This document shows positions 1 to 8,366 of a stretch of DNA of 63,191 bases, in pieces. Origin of the DNA: an uncultured Phascolarctobacterium sp. (GTDB lineage: Bacteria > Bacillota > Negativicutes > Acidaminococcales > Acidaminococcaceae); assembly GCA_900544885.1 (NCBI GenBank), contig UQWU01000004.1, positions 1 through 63,191 of the forward strand, written 5' to 3'. The position numbers were made by a program, and so were the translations under genes. Within the stretch, counting starts at the first letter, position 1. The number at the start of each line of letters is the position of its first letter. The notes beneath the pieces are model-generated. The model was given only the letters and a program-made list of their open reading frames with translations, did no database searches and was not told the DNA's origin.

Positions 1-39
1 TATTTTGTCTGCAAATTCTCCTATTGAGTAATATTTCAT
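1..39 (-). CDS. N-terminus of a MerR-like/IS607-type protein (partial)
   Basis: An ATG at position 39 on the minus strand, preceded by GAGGTG, opens a frame that runs off the window after 13 residues (MKYYSIGEFADKI). The SIGEFA start is typical of the MerR-like DNA-binding head of IS607-family serine recombinases (TnpA) and also of ordinary MerR regulators. Only 13 residues are visible, so the family call is tentative. The 118 bases from here to the next gene are AT-rich and show nothing else recognisable. Confidence 0.45.
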   Translation of the reverse strand, partial: MKYYSIGEFADKI

Positions 40-157
40 ATTATCACCTCAATAGTATTACAATCTTTAAATAATTTATAGATTTTTATACGAAATTATA
101 TATTATTCATAATAGCTTTAAACCTTCAAAGAGTACTTCTATTTTCAGCTGCACAAT

Positions 158-1876
158 TTATTGCTCTTCAAACTGTGCCATGTATAAACGATAATATTCA
201 CCCTGCAATGCCATCAGCTCATCATGAGAGCCCTGCTCGGAAATACCATTAGACGAAAGCACGATAATGCGGTCTACATTGCGGATAGTTGCCAGACGAT
301 GCGCAACAACCAATGTAGTACGATTTTTAGACAGTTTATTCAAGGACTCCTGAATATTCTTTTCTGTTTCATTATCCAACGAAGAAGTAGCTTCATCTAA
401 AATCAAAATCGGCGGATTTTTTAAGAATACACGAGCAATAGCAATACGCTGCTTCTGACCGCCACTTAATTTTACACCACGCTCACCCAAAGCAGTATCA
501 TATTTCTGCGGTAGTTGCTCAATAAACTTATCAGCTTCCGCCAAACAAGCAGCTTCGTAAATCTCCTCGTCCTTAGCACCAGGACGACCGAAATCAATAT
601 TATTACGCACAGAATCAGAAAACAAGAAAATATCCTGCTGTACAATACCAATATTACGACGCAGAGAAGATAATGTCATCTTAGTAATATCTTCACCGTC
701 AATAGTGATTTTCCCCTGCTGCAGATCATAAAAACGTGGTAATAAGCTACATAAAGTGCTCTTACCTACACCAGTACTACCAACAAAAGCCACGCTTTCA
801 CCGGCTTTGATTTCTAAAGAGAAATTGTTCACAACAGGTTTTTTCCCGCCATAAGCAAAAGTAACATTATCAAAAACGATATTACCCTTTAAAACGCCCG
901 CATCATGAGCATCAGCCTTATCCTTTACATCCGCCTCCTGATGCATCAGCTCCTCAAAACGTTGGTAGCTGGCAATACCCTTTTGATAAGTTTCCGCCAA
1001 AGCATTCAAGCGCAGAATCGGACGGACAAAAATAGACACATACAACAGAAAGGCCACTAAATCACTCATACGCATTTTTCCCAGCGTAATCAAAACGCCT
1101 CCGGCTACGATAATCGTCAGATTCGTAATATTGGAAAAGAATACCATACTGGTGTTGGAATGACCTAAAAGAGAAAAGGATTTTTTGCGTGCCGCCAACA
1201 GCTTAGCCGCTACCATATCCATTTTACTTGTTTCCAAAGCCTCATTATTAAAGGACTGCACTAAACGTACAGCATTCAAGCTTTCAGTAGTCTGAGCAGT
1301 AATATTGCCTACTTGTGAACGAGCTTCACGACCAGCCTTCTTCAACTTGCGATTCGTAGTCACAGAATCATAAGCCTTTGCTAAAAGCAGGATGTTAACA
1401 ATAATCGCCAGCTGCCAGTTAATATAGAATAAAATACTGATAGTACCTATCATGAAAACAGTGCAGACTAATAAATAATTAGGGCCTAAAAAAATCAGCT
1501 CGCGAATCTCGCCCACATCACCGACGATACGTGCTACTAGCTGACCTATACGCTGATTATCAAAAAAGCGGAAGCTCATGGACTGCACATGATTAAATAA
1601 TGCTTTACGCATATCCTGCTCAATACAGGCACCGATCATACGCCCACGAGTCATCACATGATAATTTAGCAAACAATTTAACAAATACAATACCAACAGC
1701 ACGGACGCAGATTGCAAAAGCAAGCTCACATCACGCCGTGGCAAAATATCATTCATAATATAACGCAGATACATGGGAAAAAACAATTCTGCCAAAGAAG
1801 TAATCACTGCACCTAATAAAGTTAAGGTTAAAATCTTTTTATAAGGAATATAATAACGTAAGAATCTTTTTAACAT
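158..1876 (-). CDS. ABC exporter, fused permease and ATPase (MsbA/lipid-drug type)
   Basis: A 572-residue half-transporter that would work as a homodimer in the inner membrane. The N-terminal ~300 residues hold the six-helix exporter domain. The ATPase domain follows, with Walker A GSTGVGKST (about residue 365), a Q-loop at QQDIFLF, signature LSGGQKQR, Walker B ILILDEATSSLD and switch His in VAHRL. Length and order match MsbA/LmrA-type exporters; the substrate (lipid A core, drug or peptide) cannot be read from sequence. The ATG at 1876 has GAGG upstream, and a TATAAT-like -10 lies about 35 bases before it. It is separated from the fic gene by a terminator, so it is probably transcribed alone. 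Confidence 0.9.
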   Translation of the reverse strand: MLKRFLRYYIPYKKILTLTLLGAVITSLAELFFPMYLRYIMNDILPRRDVSLLLQSASVLLVLYLLNCLLNYHVMTRGRMIGACIEQDMRKALFNHVQSMSFRFFDNQRIGQLVARIVGDVGEIRELIFLGPNYLLVCTVFMIGTISILFYINWQLAIIVNILLLAKAYDSVTTNRKLKKAGREARSQVGNITAQTTESLNAVRLVQSFNNEALETSKMDMVAAKLLAARKKSFSLLGHSNTSMVFFSNITNLTIIVAGGVLITLGKMRMSDLVAFLLYVSIFVRPILRLNALAETYQKGIASYQRFEELMHQEADVKDKADAHDAGVLKGNIVFDNVTFAYGGKKPVVNNFSLEIKAGESVAFVGSTGVGKSTLCSLLPRFYDLQQGKITIDGEDITKMTLSSLRRNIGIVQQDIFLFSDSVRNNIDFGRPGAKDEEIYEAACLAEADKFIEQLPQKYDTALGERGVKLSGGQKQRIAIARVFLKNPPILILDEATSSLDNETEKNIQESLNKLSKNRTTLVVAHRLATIRNVDRIIVLSSNGISEQGSHDELMALQGEYYRLYMAQFEEQ

Positions 1877-1996
1877 CTGAACCTCGCAATTTTATAATTC
1901 ATCTTTTTATTATAGCATATCTTTCAGCAAACAAAAAGTATGTTCAAATTGCACCTGATGATTTTTCAGCACACCACTTACACCAAAAACTCAAAA

Positions 1997-2023
1997 GCAC
2001 CTGCTGCATAAGACAACAGGTGC
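1997..2023 (-). terminator. Rho-independent terminator after the fic/small peptide pair
   Basis: GCACCTG-(TTGTCTTATGCAG)-CAGGTGC hairpin; on the minus strand it is followed by TTTTGAGTTTTT. It lies 6 bases after the stop codon of the small membrane peptide. Confidence 0.7.
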
Positions 2024-2028
2024 GAAAA

Positions 2029-2148
2029 TTATTTTTTTATGTCTTTAATTAAATTTTTTATCGTTTTAATAGCCCACAAAATAAAAATTATTAAACCTAT
2101 ACTTAAAATAAGCATATTTAATAACTGTGCTACAAGCGTCATATTCAC
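2029..2148 (-). CDS. Small single-span membrane peptide downstream of fic (unannotated sORF)
   Basis: A 39-codon frame, too short for routine callers, reads VNMTLVAQLLNMLILSIGLI then a hydrophobic run and a lysine-rich tail ending IKDIKK. This is one transmembrane helix with a positive C-terminus. AGGGTG lies 5 bases before the GTG at 2148; an in-frame ATG is at 2142. The frame starts 29 bases after the fic stop codon and ends directly before a terminator, so the two genes probably share a transcript. The layout resembles holin-like or Fst/type I toxin peptides and small membrane regulators, but I recognise no specific family. Confidence 0.5.
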   Translation of the reverse strand: MNMTLVAQLLNMLILSIGLIIFILWAIKTIKNLIKDIKK

Positions 2149-2177
2149 ATAATCACCCTACCGTAACATTTTTCGTC

Positions 2178-2825
2178 TTATTTAGAAAGCTGTGAATACG
2201 CAATGCCCCCCTGCTGTTTGTCTAAATCAGCTGCCCTAAAGCATTCAAAGTCCTCATACATAAAACTATAATCAATACAACGCAGATACAACTCCCGATC
2301 ATCTACCTTGTCCGTCAAGGCTTCTCTCAATAACAGTTTAATATCTGTATCTTTAACCGAGCTATGCTCCATAGCCGTCAGATAATCCTTTTTGCTGATT
2401 TTACTCCAGTCAATCACCATGTTTAACTCTTTTTTCAACATATCATCTAACCAGATACGCGTACTGCGTCCGTTACCATCACGAAAAGGATGAGCAATAT
2501 TCATTTCGACAAATTTATCGACGATTTCTTCAAAATCATCCTGGGGCATATTGCTGATGTTCTGCAACGCTACTTGCAAATATACGGCAGGAACAAAGCG
2601 GAAGCCACCACGAAAAATATTGACCTCACGAATTCTGCCGGCAAAAAGATAAATATCATTAAACAGATAGCCATGAATAAACAGCAAGGCTGCTAAGCTG
2701 CCAGGCTGACAACCATCCAATAATTTTTTATCAAAAATCTGTATTGCTTTAATTTTACTGATTTGCTCTTCTATTTTCGCTAATTGTGTAGCTGAGCCAA
2801 TCCCCATTTTATTAATGTAAGTCAT
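2178..2825 (-). CDS. fic: Fic-domain protein adenylyltransferase, class III (NmFic-like)
   Basis: A 215-residue Fic enzyme. Fic proteins usually transfer AMP from ATP to target hydroxyls. The catalytic motif HPFRDGNGR is at residues 112-120 with the catalytic His at 112. The layout matches compact class III Fic proteins such as Neisseria NmFic: one Fic domain with the autoinhibitory helix at the C-terminus. That helix appears here as S187-F-M-Y-E191-D, agreeing with the (S/T)xxxE(G/N) rule except for Asp after Glu. No separate FicA/Phd-type antitoxin gene adjoins it, which fits a self-inhibited enzyme. A small membrane peptide follows on the same strand. Target unknown. Confidence 0.88.
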   Translation of the reverse strand: MTYINKMGIGSATQLAKIEEQISKIKAIQIFDKKLLDGCQPGSLAALLFIHGYLFNDIYLFAGRIREVNIFRGGFRFVPAVYLQVALQNISNMPQDDFEEIVDKFVEMNIAHPFRDGNGRSTRIWLDDMLKKELNMVIDWSKISKKDYLTAMEHSSVKDTDIKLLLREALTDKVDDRELYLRCIDYSFMYEDFECFRAADLDKQQGGIAYSQLSK

Positions 2826-3287
2826 CTCTAATCCATCCCATGTTTATCCACAAGCTACTTTGCCCAGATAGCATTTAAAAACTATTGCTCTTTATCTAAC
2901 AATCTTTTAAATGCAGAGCTTAGCTGTGTGTTTTTCTTCTTTTTATATATTATACGTTATTTTCTCTGAACTGCAAGACACTATATTGTAAAAAATATAT
3001 TAAATCAGTATATTTTATAGCATATCTTACATTAGTGTATATTCTAAAAACACATATCGCGTATAATATCACGACTTATAAGAAAATCTTATTAAAATAC
3101 GCAAAACAACAACTTCTTTCAGCTACTTGGATATACGCGACAAAACAACCTCAGCCAAAATATTACTGACTGAGGCGAAATATCTCTTTAACTTATTATT
3201 TATTATATAATTAAAAATAAATTTTAGCAATTATAAACTATGTTATAATAAAAAATTCACCAATATTTGTTTAAGTAAACCTCGCCG
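2826..3287 (-). other. AT-rich intergenic region between rarA and fic
   Basis: About 460 bases without a supported gene. It holds the probable rarA terminator at 3149-3175 (CCTCAG...CTGAGG, T-rich on the minus strand) and otherwise very AT-rich sequence, where the fic promoter must lie. No clear -35/-10 pair stands out. Confidence 0.5.
3149..3175 (-). terminator. Probable terminator of rarA
   Basis: Hairpin with CCTCAG/CTGAGG arms; on the minus strand it is followed by TTGTTTTGT. It lies about 110 bases beyond the rarA stop codon. Confidence 0.5.
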
Positions 3288-4577
3288 TCAATTTTTTCTA
3301 CCTTTATCCTGACCATTACCACTGGGAACATAATATTTTTTACCAACTAATTCATCTGGAAGATATTGCTGCTCTACCCAACCTCCAGGATAGTTATGAG
3401 GATATTTATACTTCAGACCGTGACCAAGAGCCTTAGCTCCAGGATAATGGGCATCACGTAAATGCTTCGGTACTGTACCACAGTTTAAATGACGCACATC
3501 ATTTCTAGCAGTGGCAATACCCATGTAGGAAGCATTACTTTTCGGTGCGTTAGCGATATAGCAAACAGCCTCGGCCAAAGGAATCTGTGCTTCCGGCAGC
3601 CCAACAAAATCAGCAGCCTGAGCTGCCGCATTGGCCACCACTAACGCCTGTGGATCTGCCAAGCCTACATCCTCAGCGGCACAAATAACGATACGACGGG
3701 CAATAAAACGTAAATCCTCGCCACCCTCCAACATTCTGGCTAGATAATGCAAGGCCGCATCAGCATCGCTACCACGCATACTTTTAATAAAAGCACTGAC
3801 AATATCATAATGTTGGTCGCCTTTTTTATCATAACGCTGCATTGCTGTACCGATAACGCTCCGTAATACCTCTAAAGTAAGCACCCTGTCCCCGTTTTCA
3901 GGCAGCATAAACTCGGCCTGCTCCAAAATATTCAGGGCACTGCGGGCATCTCCTGCACAAAAATCAGCAATCACCTTCAACGCTTCCTCATTAGCCGTAA
4001 AACTACCACCAAAGCCGTACGTCTTATCGATAATGGCACGTTTTAAAATTTGCACAATATGCTGCGGCTGTAATTTCTCCAGACGTACCACCTTCATACG
4101 CGAAAGCAATGGTGAATTAATCTCAAAGAAAGGATTTTCCGTCGTCGCACCAATCAGGACGATGGTGCCATTTTCTACATAAGGTAAAAGCACATCCTGC
4201 TGACTTTTATTAAAGCGATGGATTTCGTCGATGAAAACAATGGTACGTCCTAAACCATTACGCTGCTGCTCCTGCGCACTCTGAATCAGACGCCGCAGAT
4301 CGGATACACCGCTGGCAACAGCATTGATTGACACAAACCGCTCCCCTGTTACCTGGGCAATGACCTTGGCCAAGGTAGTCTTACCAGTTCCCGGTGGTCC
4401 ATAAAACAGTACGGACTGCAACGCATCCTTTTCAATCATCCTCCGCAAGGGACTGCCTACGCCCACAGCCTTTTCCTGACCGATAAAATCATTCAAGGTA
4501 TGGGGACGCATCCTGTCCGCCAAAGGCTTCATCAGCTTTTTTTCTTCCGCAAAAAGATTATCAAACAAACTATCCAT
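3288..4577 (-). CDS. rarA: Replication-associated recombination protein A (RarA/MgsA AAA+ ATPase)
   Basis: RarA acts at stalled replication forks as a tetrameric AAA+ ATPase related to clamp loaders. Visible are the N-terminal ADRMRP...FIGQEKAVG region, Walker A GPPGTGKTTL, Walker B VFIDEIHRFNKSQQD, sensor motif GATTENPFFE, and the C-terminal MgsA region ending near the YKYPHNYPGGWV motif typical of the family. The frame is open up to 4709, but I place the start at the ATG at 4577 (MDSLFDNLF): the longer version would run through the terminator hairpin at 4640-4683 and its extra 44 residues look unlike RarA. Length is then about 429 residues, normal for the family. It appears to be monocistronic. 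Confidence 0.92.
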   Translation of the reverse strand: MDSLFDNLFAEEKKLMKPLADRMRPHTLNDFIGQEKAVGVGSPLRRMIEKDALQSVLFYGPPGTGKTTLAKVIAQVTGERFVSINAVASGVSDLRRLIQSAQEQQRNGLGRTIVFIDEIHRFNKSQQDVLLPYVENGTIVLIGATTENPFFEINSPLLSRMKVVRLEKLQPQHIVQILKRAIIDKTYGFGGSFTANEEALKVIADFCAGDARSALNILEQAEFMLPENGDRVLTLEVLRSVIGTAMQRYDKKGDQHYDIVSAFIKSMRGSDADAALHYLARMLEGGEDLRFIARRIVICAAEDVGLADPQALVVANAAAQAADFVGLPEAQIPLAEAVCYIANAPKSNASYMGIATARNDVRHLNCGTVPKHLRDAHYPGAKALGHGLKYKYPHNYPGGWVEQQYLPDELVGKKYYVPSGNGQDKGRKN

Positions 4578-4639
4578 ATCTATCACTTCTCCGCTTAGGT
4601 ATTTCTCTTCTCTATTATACCATCTTTCCGGCAAAGAAA

Positions 4640-4683
4640 AACAGCCTCGACGGTGCAGAATATACTCACCCGTCGAAGCTGTT
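4640..4683 (-). terminator. Terminator of the tctC-like gene
   Basis: AACAGC-C-TCGACGG / CCGTCGA-A-GCTGTT hairpin with A/T tracts on both sides, so it could act in both directions. It separates tctC from rarA. Confidence 0.8.
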
Positions 4684-4714
4684 TTTTTGCAGCATTGACT
4701 AAACGTCACGCTAA

Positions 4715-5677
4715 TTATTTTGTCAGGAATTTACCGTACATATCATGGTCTTCAGCCATCATTTTATCAGCGTCAGCACCAACGATTGCAGTCGGATCGA
4801 TACCTTGTTTCATGAAATATTCTTTGAATTCTTTAGAAGCACATACTTTTTTAGCAGCATTGCGCAGTACTTCCAATTTTTCTTTCGGAGTATCTTTCGG
4901 AGCAACTAAGGTAGCCCATGCACGAACAGCCATATCATGACCTAATTCTTTGAAGGTCGGAACATCAGGATAGAGTTCGGAACGGGAATCAGCCATAATA
5001 CCCAAGATTTTCAGGTTGCCTGCATCTACTTGGCTTTTGAATACGGACGGATCTGCTAAGGTAGCATCAATGTGTTTACCAGCCAGAGCAGCAGCAATAT
5101 CTGCGGATCCTTTCGGATACGGAACGTGTTTGAATTGTACGCCGAATTCTTGTTCAAAGCTCATTGCAGCGATATGCCAAATTGCACCTACACCAGAGTT
5201 ACCCATTTGTACTTTACCCGGGTTAGCTTTAGCATAAGCAGCAAATTCTTCAACAGTGTTGTACGGAGCATCCTTCGGCACAATCAAAGCAGCCGGAGCA
5301 GCAATCGGTGCACAGATAGCAGCGTAATCTTTATAAGTGTTTTTGCATTTTCCTTGATGTGGGAACATAGCTAATTCAACAGTAACCATGCCCAGAGTAT
5401 GGCCGTCAGGTTTAGCATTAGCCAGCTCTACCATGCCGGTGATACCGCCGCCATCAGGACGGTTAACAGGAACGAATTTACTGCCAGGCAATTCTTTTTC
5501 CATAAACTGAATCAAGCCACGAGCAGAAGTATCAGTACCACCACCAGGAGCTTTCGGGATAATTACGGAAATGTCACCATCTGCAGGATAAGCAGCTTTT
5601 TTGCTGTCGCTGCCACAGCCAGTCAGCATTGCAGCCATGCACAGCATAGCCATGAGCACTAATAAAATTTTTTTCAT
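4715..5677 (-). CDS. Tripartite tricarboxylate transporter substrate-binding lipoprotein (TctC/Bug family)
   Basis: A periplasmic binding protein of the Bug/TctC family. The first 25 residues form a lipoprotein signal peptide with lipobox LTGC. The family's Venus-flytrap core follows, with PKAPGGGTDTSARGL near the ligand loop, the VPKDAPYNT stretch and NSGVGAIWHIAA. I use the ATG at 5677 (MKKILLV); a TTG four codons upstream is open but sits directly on the ribosome site. The family binds citrate, other carboxylates or small organics. No tctA or tctB membrane gene is in the window, so it is an orphan that must use a distant transporter or act as a sensor. It follows the sialidase-like gene closely and is probably co-transcribed. 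Confidence 0.88.
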   Translation of the reverse strand: MKKILLVLMAMLCMAAMLTGCGSDSKKAAYPADGDISVIIPKAPGGGTDTSARGLIQFMEKELPGSKFVPVNRPDGGGITGMVELANAKPDGHTLGMVTVELAMFPHQGKCKNTYKDYAAICAPIAAPAALIVPKDAPYNTVEEFAAYAKANPGKVQMGNSGVGAIWHIAAMSFEQEFGVQFKHVPYPKGSADIAAALAGKHIDATLADPSVFKSQVDAGNLKILGIMADSRSELYPDVPTFKELGHDMAVRAWATLVAPKDTPKEKLEVLRNAAKKVCASKEFKEYFMKQGIDPTAIVGADADKMMAEDHDMYGKFLTK

Positions 5678-5707
5678 TGTGTTGCACAACTCCTTTTATA
5701 TAAATTT

Positions 5708-6721
5708 TTATAGAATAACAGAATTCAAGCGTACACAAGCAATGTTCCGCCGCTTCCAAGTATAAGTAATAACGAGCTCCTCTCCATGGGTAATAATCGC
5801 CGGATAAGAAAACTCTGCATCCTCTGTTTCTAAATCAGTCACCTTCTGCCATGTTGCACCATCATCCGCCGACTTGAACAATGTAAGCGGTGAACGCTGC
5901 CCCCAGTTGGCAGCTACAGGATTACATACTAAAAACAACGTACCGTCAGTAGCACGGACCATATCCAGACCACTGTTATTATTCGGTAAAGCTAGAGCGT
6001 AAGCAGCGCACCAACTTCTGCCCTCATCCGTACTATCGCTACGGAAAATATGCCCCTCACTGCTTCTTAAAAGCATATGTACATGACCATCGGCACCCTG
6101 CCATAAGCTAGGCTGAATCACGCCACGACCGTAAAAAGACTGCTCACTGACCGCAATACTGCTAGCAGCAGTTCGCTCACCTGCCTTATACTCCAAACCA
6201 GAAATTACCACAGGTGATGATTTCTGCCATGTTACACCATCATCGTCGCTCATGTCCGCAAAAGCCTGCCACAAGCCACGCTCTGTCGAAGCACCGGCTA
6301 CAATGCGACCGCCACGTAAATAAATAGGCTTATTCCGCACAGGACCACGACCACCGCTTATGTCATCAGCGACAAGCTCTTGTGCTGCACTCCAATGTAA
6401 GCCATTATCCTTAGAAACACAGGTAAATGTCTGCCAGTCAGCAATCCGCTGACCACGCTTATAGAAAAGACGCACCAAATCATTCTCATGCACGAATAGT
6501 ACAGGATTCCAGTTGGCACAAGCATCGTCAATCAACTTCTGTGGTTCTTCCCAGACACCAGCATGACAACGGCTACCGAAAATTGCCGAATCTGCACGGC
6601 CTTCATAACTACCACCGAACCAACAGCAATATAAATCGCCATTAGGTAAGACAATAATCGTAGAAGCATGGCAAAAAGGCGTTATCTGTTTTTGCATGAC
6701 AAAATTCTTTTCTAACTGCAC
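5708..6721 (-). CDS. Sialidase-like BNR-repeat protein (BNR_2 family)
   Basis: A 337-residue predicted six-bladed propeller. At least four Asp-box motifs (SxDxGxxW) are visible: SKDNGLHW, SDDDGVTW, STDEGRSW and SADDGATW. The N-terminal CHASTIIVLPNGDLYCCWFG segment matches the BNR_2 group often labelled exo-sialidase. There is no signal peptide, so it is probably cytoplasmic, unlike secreted sialidases. The start is a GTG at 6721 chosen because it keeps the usual N-terminus; ATG 6697 is an alternative. It may hydrolyse a sialic or other acidic sugar, but the activity is unproven. The TctC-type binding protein follows within about 30 bases. Confidence 0.8.
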   Translation of the reverse strand: MQLEKNFVMQKQITPFCHASTIIVLPNGDLYCCWFGGSYEGRADSAIFGSRCHAGVWEEPQKLIDDACANWNPVLFVHENDLVRLFYKRGQRIADWQTFTCVSKDNGLHWSAAQELVADDISGGRGPVRNKPIYLRGGRIVAGASTERGLWQAFADMSDDDGVTWQKSSPVVISGLEYKAGERTAASSIAVSEQSFYGRGVIQPSLWQGADGHVHMLLRSSEGHIFRSDSTDEGRSWCAAYALALPNNNSGLDMVRATDGTLFLVCNPVAANWGQRSPLTLFKSADDGATWQKVTDLETEDAEFSYPAIITHGEELVITYTWKRRNIACVRLNSVIL

Positions 6722-6783
6722 CTATCTACTTACCTTTTCCTTGATTTATTCCATAAAATTTGTAAAATTCTAAGAACATCATT

Positions 6784-6812
6784 ATTGTACCATATATCCG
6801 AAAAAGGGTAAA
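6784..6812 (-). promoter_or_regulatory. Probable promoter of the sialidase-like gene
   Basis: On the minus strand, TTTACC (6807-6812) and TACAAT (6784-6789) are 17 bases apart, about 60 bases before the start codon. Confidence 0.5.
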
Positions 6813-6817
6813 CTATA

Positions 6818-6835
6818 TTGACAAATTTTTGTCAA
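6818..6835. promoter_or_regulatory. 18-bp palindrome just upstream of the sialidase promoter
   Basis: TTGACAAA-TT-TTTGTCAA has perfect 8-base arms and ends 6 bases from the -35 element. Position and symmetry suggest a dimeric regulator site for the sialidase-tctC unit; the regulator is unknown. Confidence 0.45.
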
Positions 6836-6898
6836 ATTATCTTTAAAGGAATGTAAAGGCTTGTATGAAGTTTTCAAGAAGTGCAATTTCTTTTTACA

Positions 6899-7042
6899 AT
6901 GAACCATCGTTTGATTTTTGAGTATTTAGAAGCATTCTACAATACGAAACGAATTCATAGTCACTGTGATTATATGTCTCCAAACGATTATGAAGAGCTG
7001 TATCATAGGCTTCAGCAGGGCGAATTGCAGATGGCAGGTTAA
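6899..7042 (+). pseudogene. C-terminal remnant of an IS3-family transposase (OrfB)
   Basis: On the plus strand 47 residues ending in TAA at 7040-7042 read ...LIFEYLEAFYNTKRIHS...YMSPNDYEELY..., the conserved tail of IS3-family DDE transposases. The catalytic domain and the other end of the element are missing. Just after it, TTGACATAGGACCA (about 7078-7091) resembles the outer end of IS3-type elements. This is a decayed insertion, not a working transposase. Confidence 0.75.
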
Positions 7043-7169
7043 GATGAGAAAAACCTCATTTTAACTTGTACTAAATCTTGACATAGGACCAAATCTTGTC
7101 GAGTTCGCATTCAAATAGATTGTCCAGTGTTTTATTTCCCTCACAATCTCACTCTACCGCGGCATAAAA

Positions 7170-7203
7170 ATAGAGTAGCAGCTATAACAAGCTACTACTC
7201 TAT
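7170..7203 (-). terminator. Terminator of the 7256-7711 gene
   Basis: ATAGAGTAG(C/T)AGCT stem around TATAAC, followed on the minus strand by TTTTTAT; 53 bases after the stop codon. Confidence 0.75.
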
Positions 7204-7255
7204 AAAGTCTAATTTTACGGTGTCACTACTAAAATAAGCTTTTCTTATATTTTTA

Positions 7256-7711
7256 TTATTTCAAGTTAGTAAAGCGAGCGTCATCAGCAATGATGCTAAA
7301 GCCTTTAGTGCGCAAAGTAGGACAAGCAACTTCTGCTTGAACTTCTACTGCTTCTAATAAAGCATAAAGCTTAGCAGCATCAAAGTCTTCTTCTTTTGCC
7401 AGCATAGCAAATTTAGCAACTAAATAATGCTCCGGAGTAATGTGATAAGAGCACAGAAGATTTTTCAAGGACATCTTATTCATTAATTCCAATAAATCTA
7501 AGCTAGAAGCATCACGATCAAATTCGGCCATAACATAATAACCGACAATAGCAACATCCTTGCTAAAAATCAAATGAAAATTACGTTCATCTTTAAATTT
7601 AACATTTAAGCATACAGCCTCTTCTAAATCGAGAGTTTCATCAGGTGTAGCATTATAAGCAATACCCTTTGCATCCAAAAACGCTTTAAATCTTTCCAGT
7701 TTGTTATTCAT
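7256..7711 (-). CDS. Hypothetical protein, possibly YbjN-like fold
   Basis: A 151-residue acidic protein without signal peptide or membrane segment. Alternating helix and strand stretches, with a central VKFKDERNFHLIFSKD...VGYYVMAEF sheet-like part, recall the YbjN/secretion-chaperone-like fold, but I cannot confirm membership. It has its own terminator and sits between an IS3 remnant and the tetR gene. I assign no function. Confidence 0.7.
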   Translation of the reverse strand: MNNKLERFKAFLDAKGIAYNATPDETLDLEEAVCLNVKFKDERNFHLIFSKDVAIVGYYVMAEFDRDASSLDLLELMNKMSLKNLLCSYHITPEHYLVAKFAMLAKEEDFDAAKLYALLEAVEVQAEVACPTLRTKGFSIIADDARFTNLK

Positions 7712-8301
7712 AAAAACACCCTTTCCACGGCAAACAATCCTTGTACTTATTCTAAAAAATTCTGCCGCTTATAAATTTTAACATGCTTGATTAGCATGTA
7801 AGAGCCTATAATGGACAAACGTATATTATGCTGTTTATATAGTTTTCCTAAATAAAAATATCCAAATTATTATATTATTCTATGTGAAACAAGCATTTAC
7901 TTGCCTTAACACGCACTTTTATTGCTAAGAGTACAAAGAAAAATATACATACCTTTTCCCTAAACAATTCTAATTACATTTTTAATTATACTTCTTCTGT
8001 TAACTATTGTCTAGCATAGTTTGTAAAATTAAACTTATTGCGTGTTAGAAAAAGACATTATGTATAAAAAGTAACGCACTGAACATATCTTGACGTAACT
8101 TACAGCTACGCTACTCTTCCTCCCCTTACTATTATAGAAGAGTAACTGATTTTCCGCTACCCTAAAAGGAGTTACTACCGCTTTCTTGCTTGCACTTTTG
8201 CCGCAATGACTATTCTTTTTAGGAAACGTAGAAGTAGTGGCGAAGAGCCAAGGATATGTGATAGAAGCAACGACTTGGAGAGATTTCTTCCACTATTTAA
8301 T
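7712..8301. other. 590-base region without a supported gene
   Basis: AT-rich. The right half (about 8100-8290) has a different, less AT-rich composition and gives a spurious minus-strand frame at 8175-8387 that overlaps the tetR promoter and start. I see no convincing gene, RNA or coherent repeat here. Confidence 0.5.
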
Positions 8302-8330
8302 TTCACAAGTGTTCTTAAATGGTGTATAAT
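8302..8330 (+). promoter_or_regulatory. Promoter of the tetR gene
   Basis: TTCACA (8302-8307), 17-base spacer, perfect TATAAT (8325-8330); the start codon is 36 bases downstream. Confidence 0.65.
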
Positions 8331-8366
8331 ATAATAATACGAATAATTTGTGCGAGGTATTTTTAT

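Noticed and set aside
4578..4709. 44-residue N-terminal extension of RarA
   Set aside because: It runs through the tctC terminator hairpin, has no RarA-like sequence, and the ATG at 4577 fits the family start.
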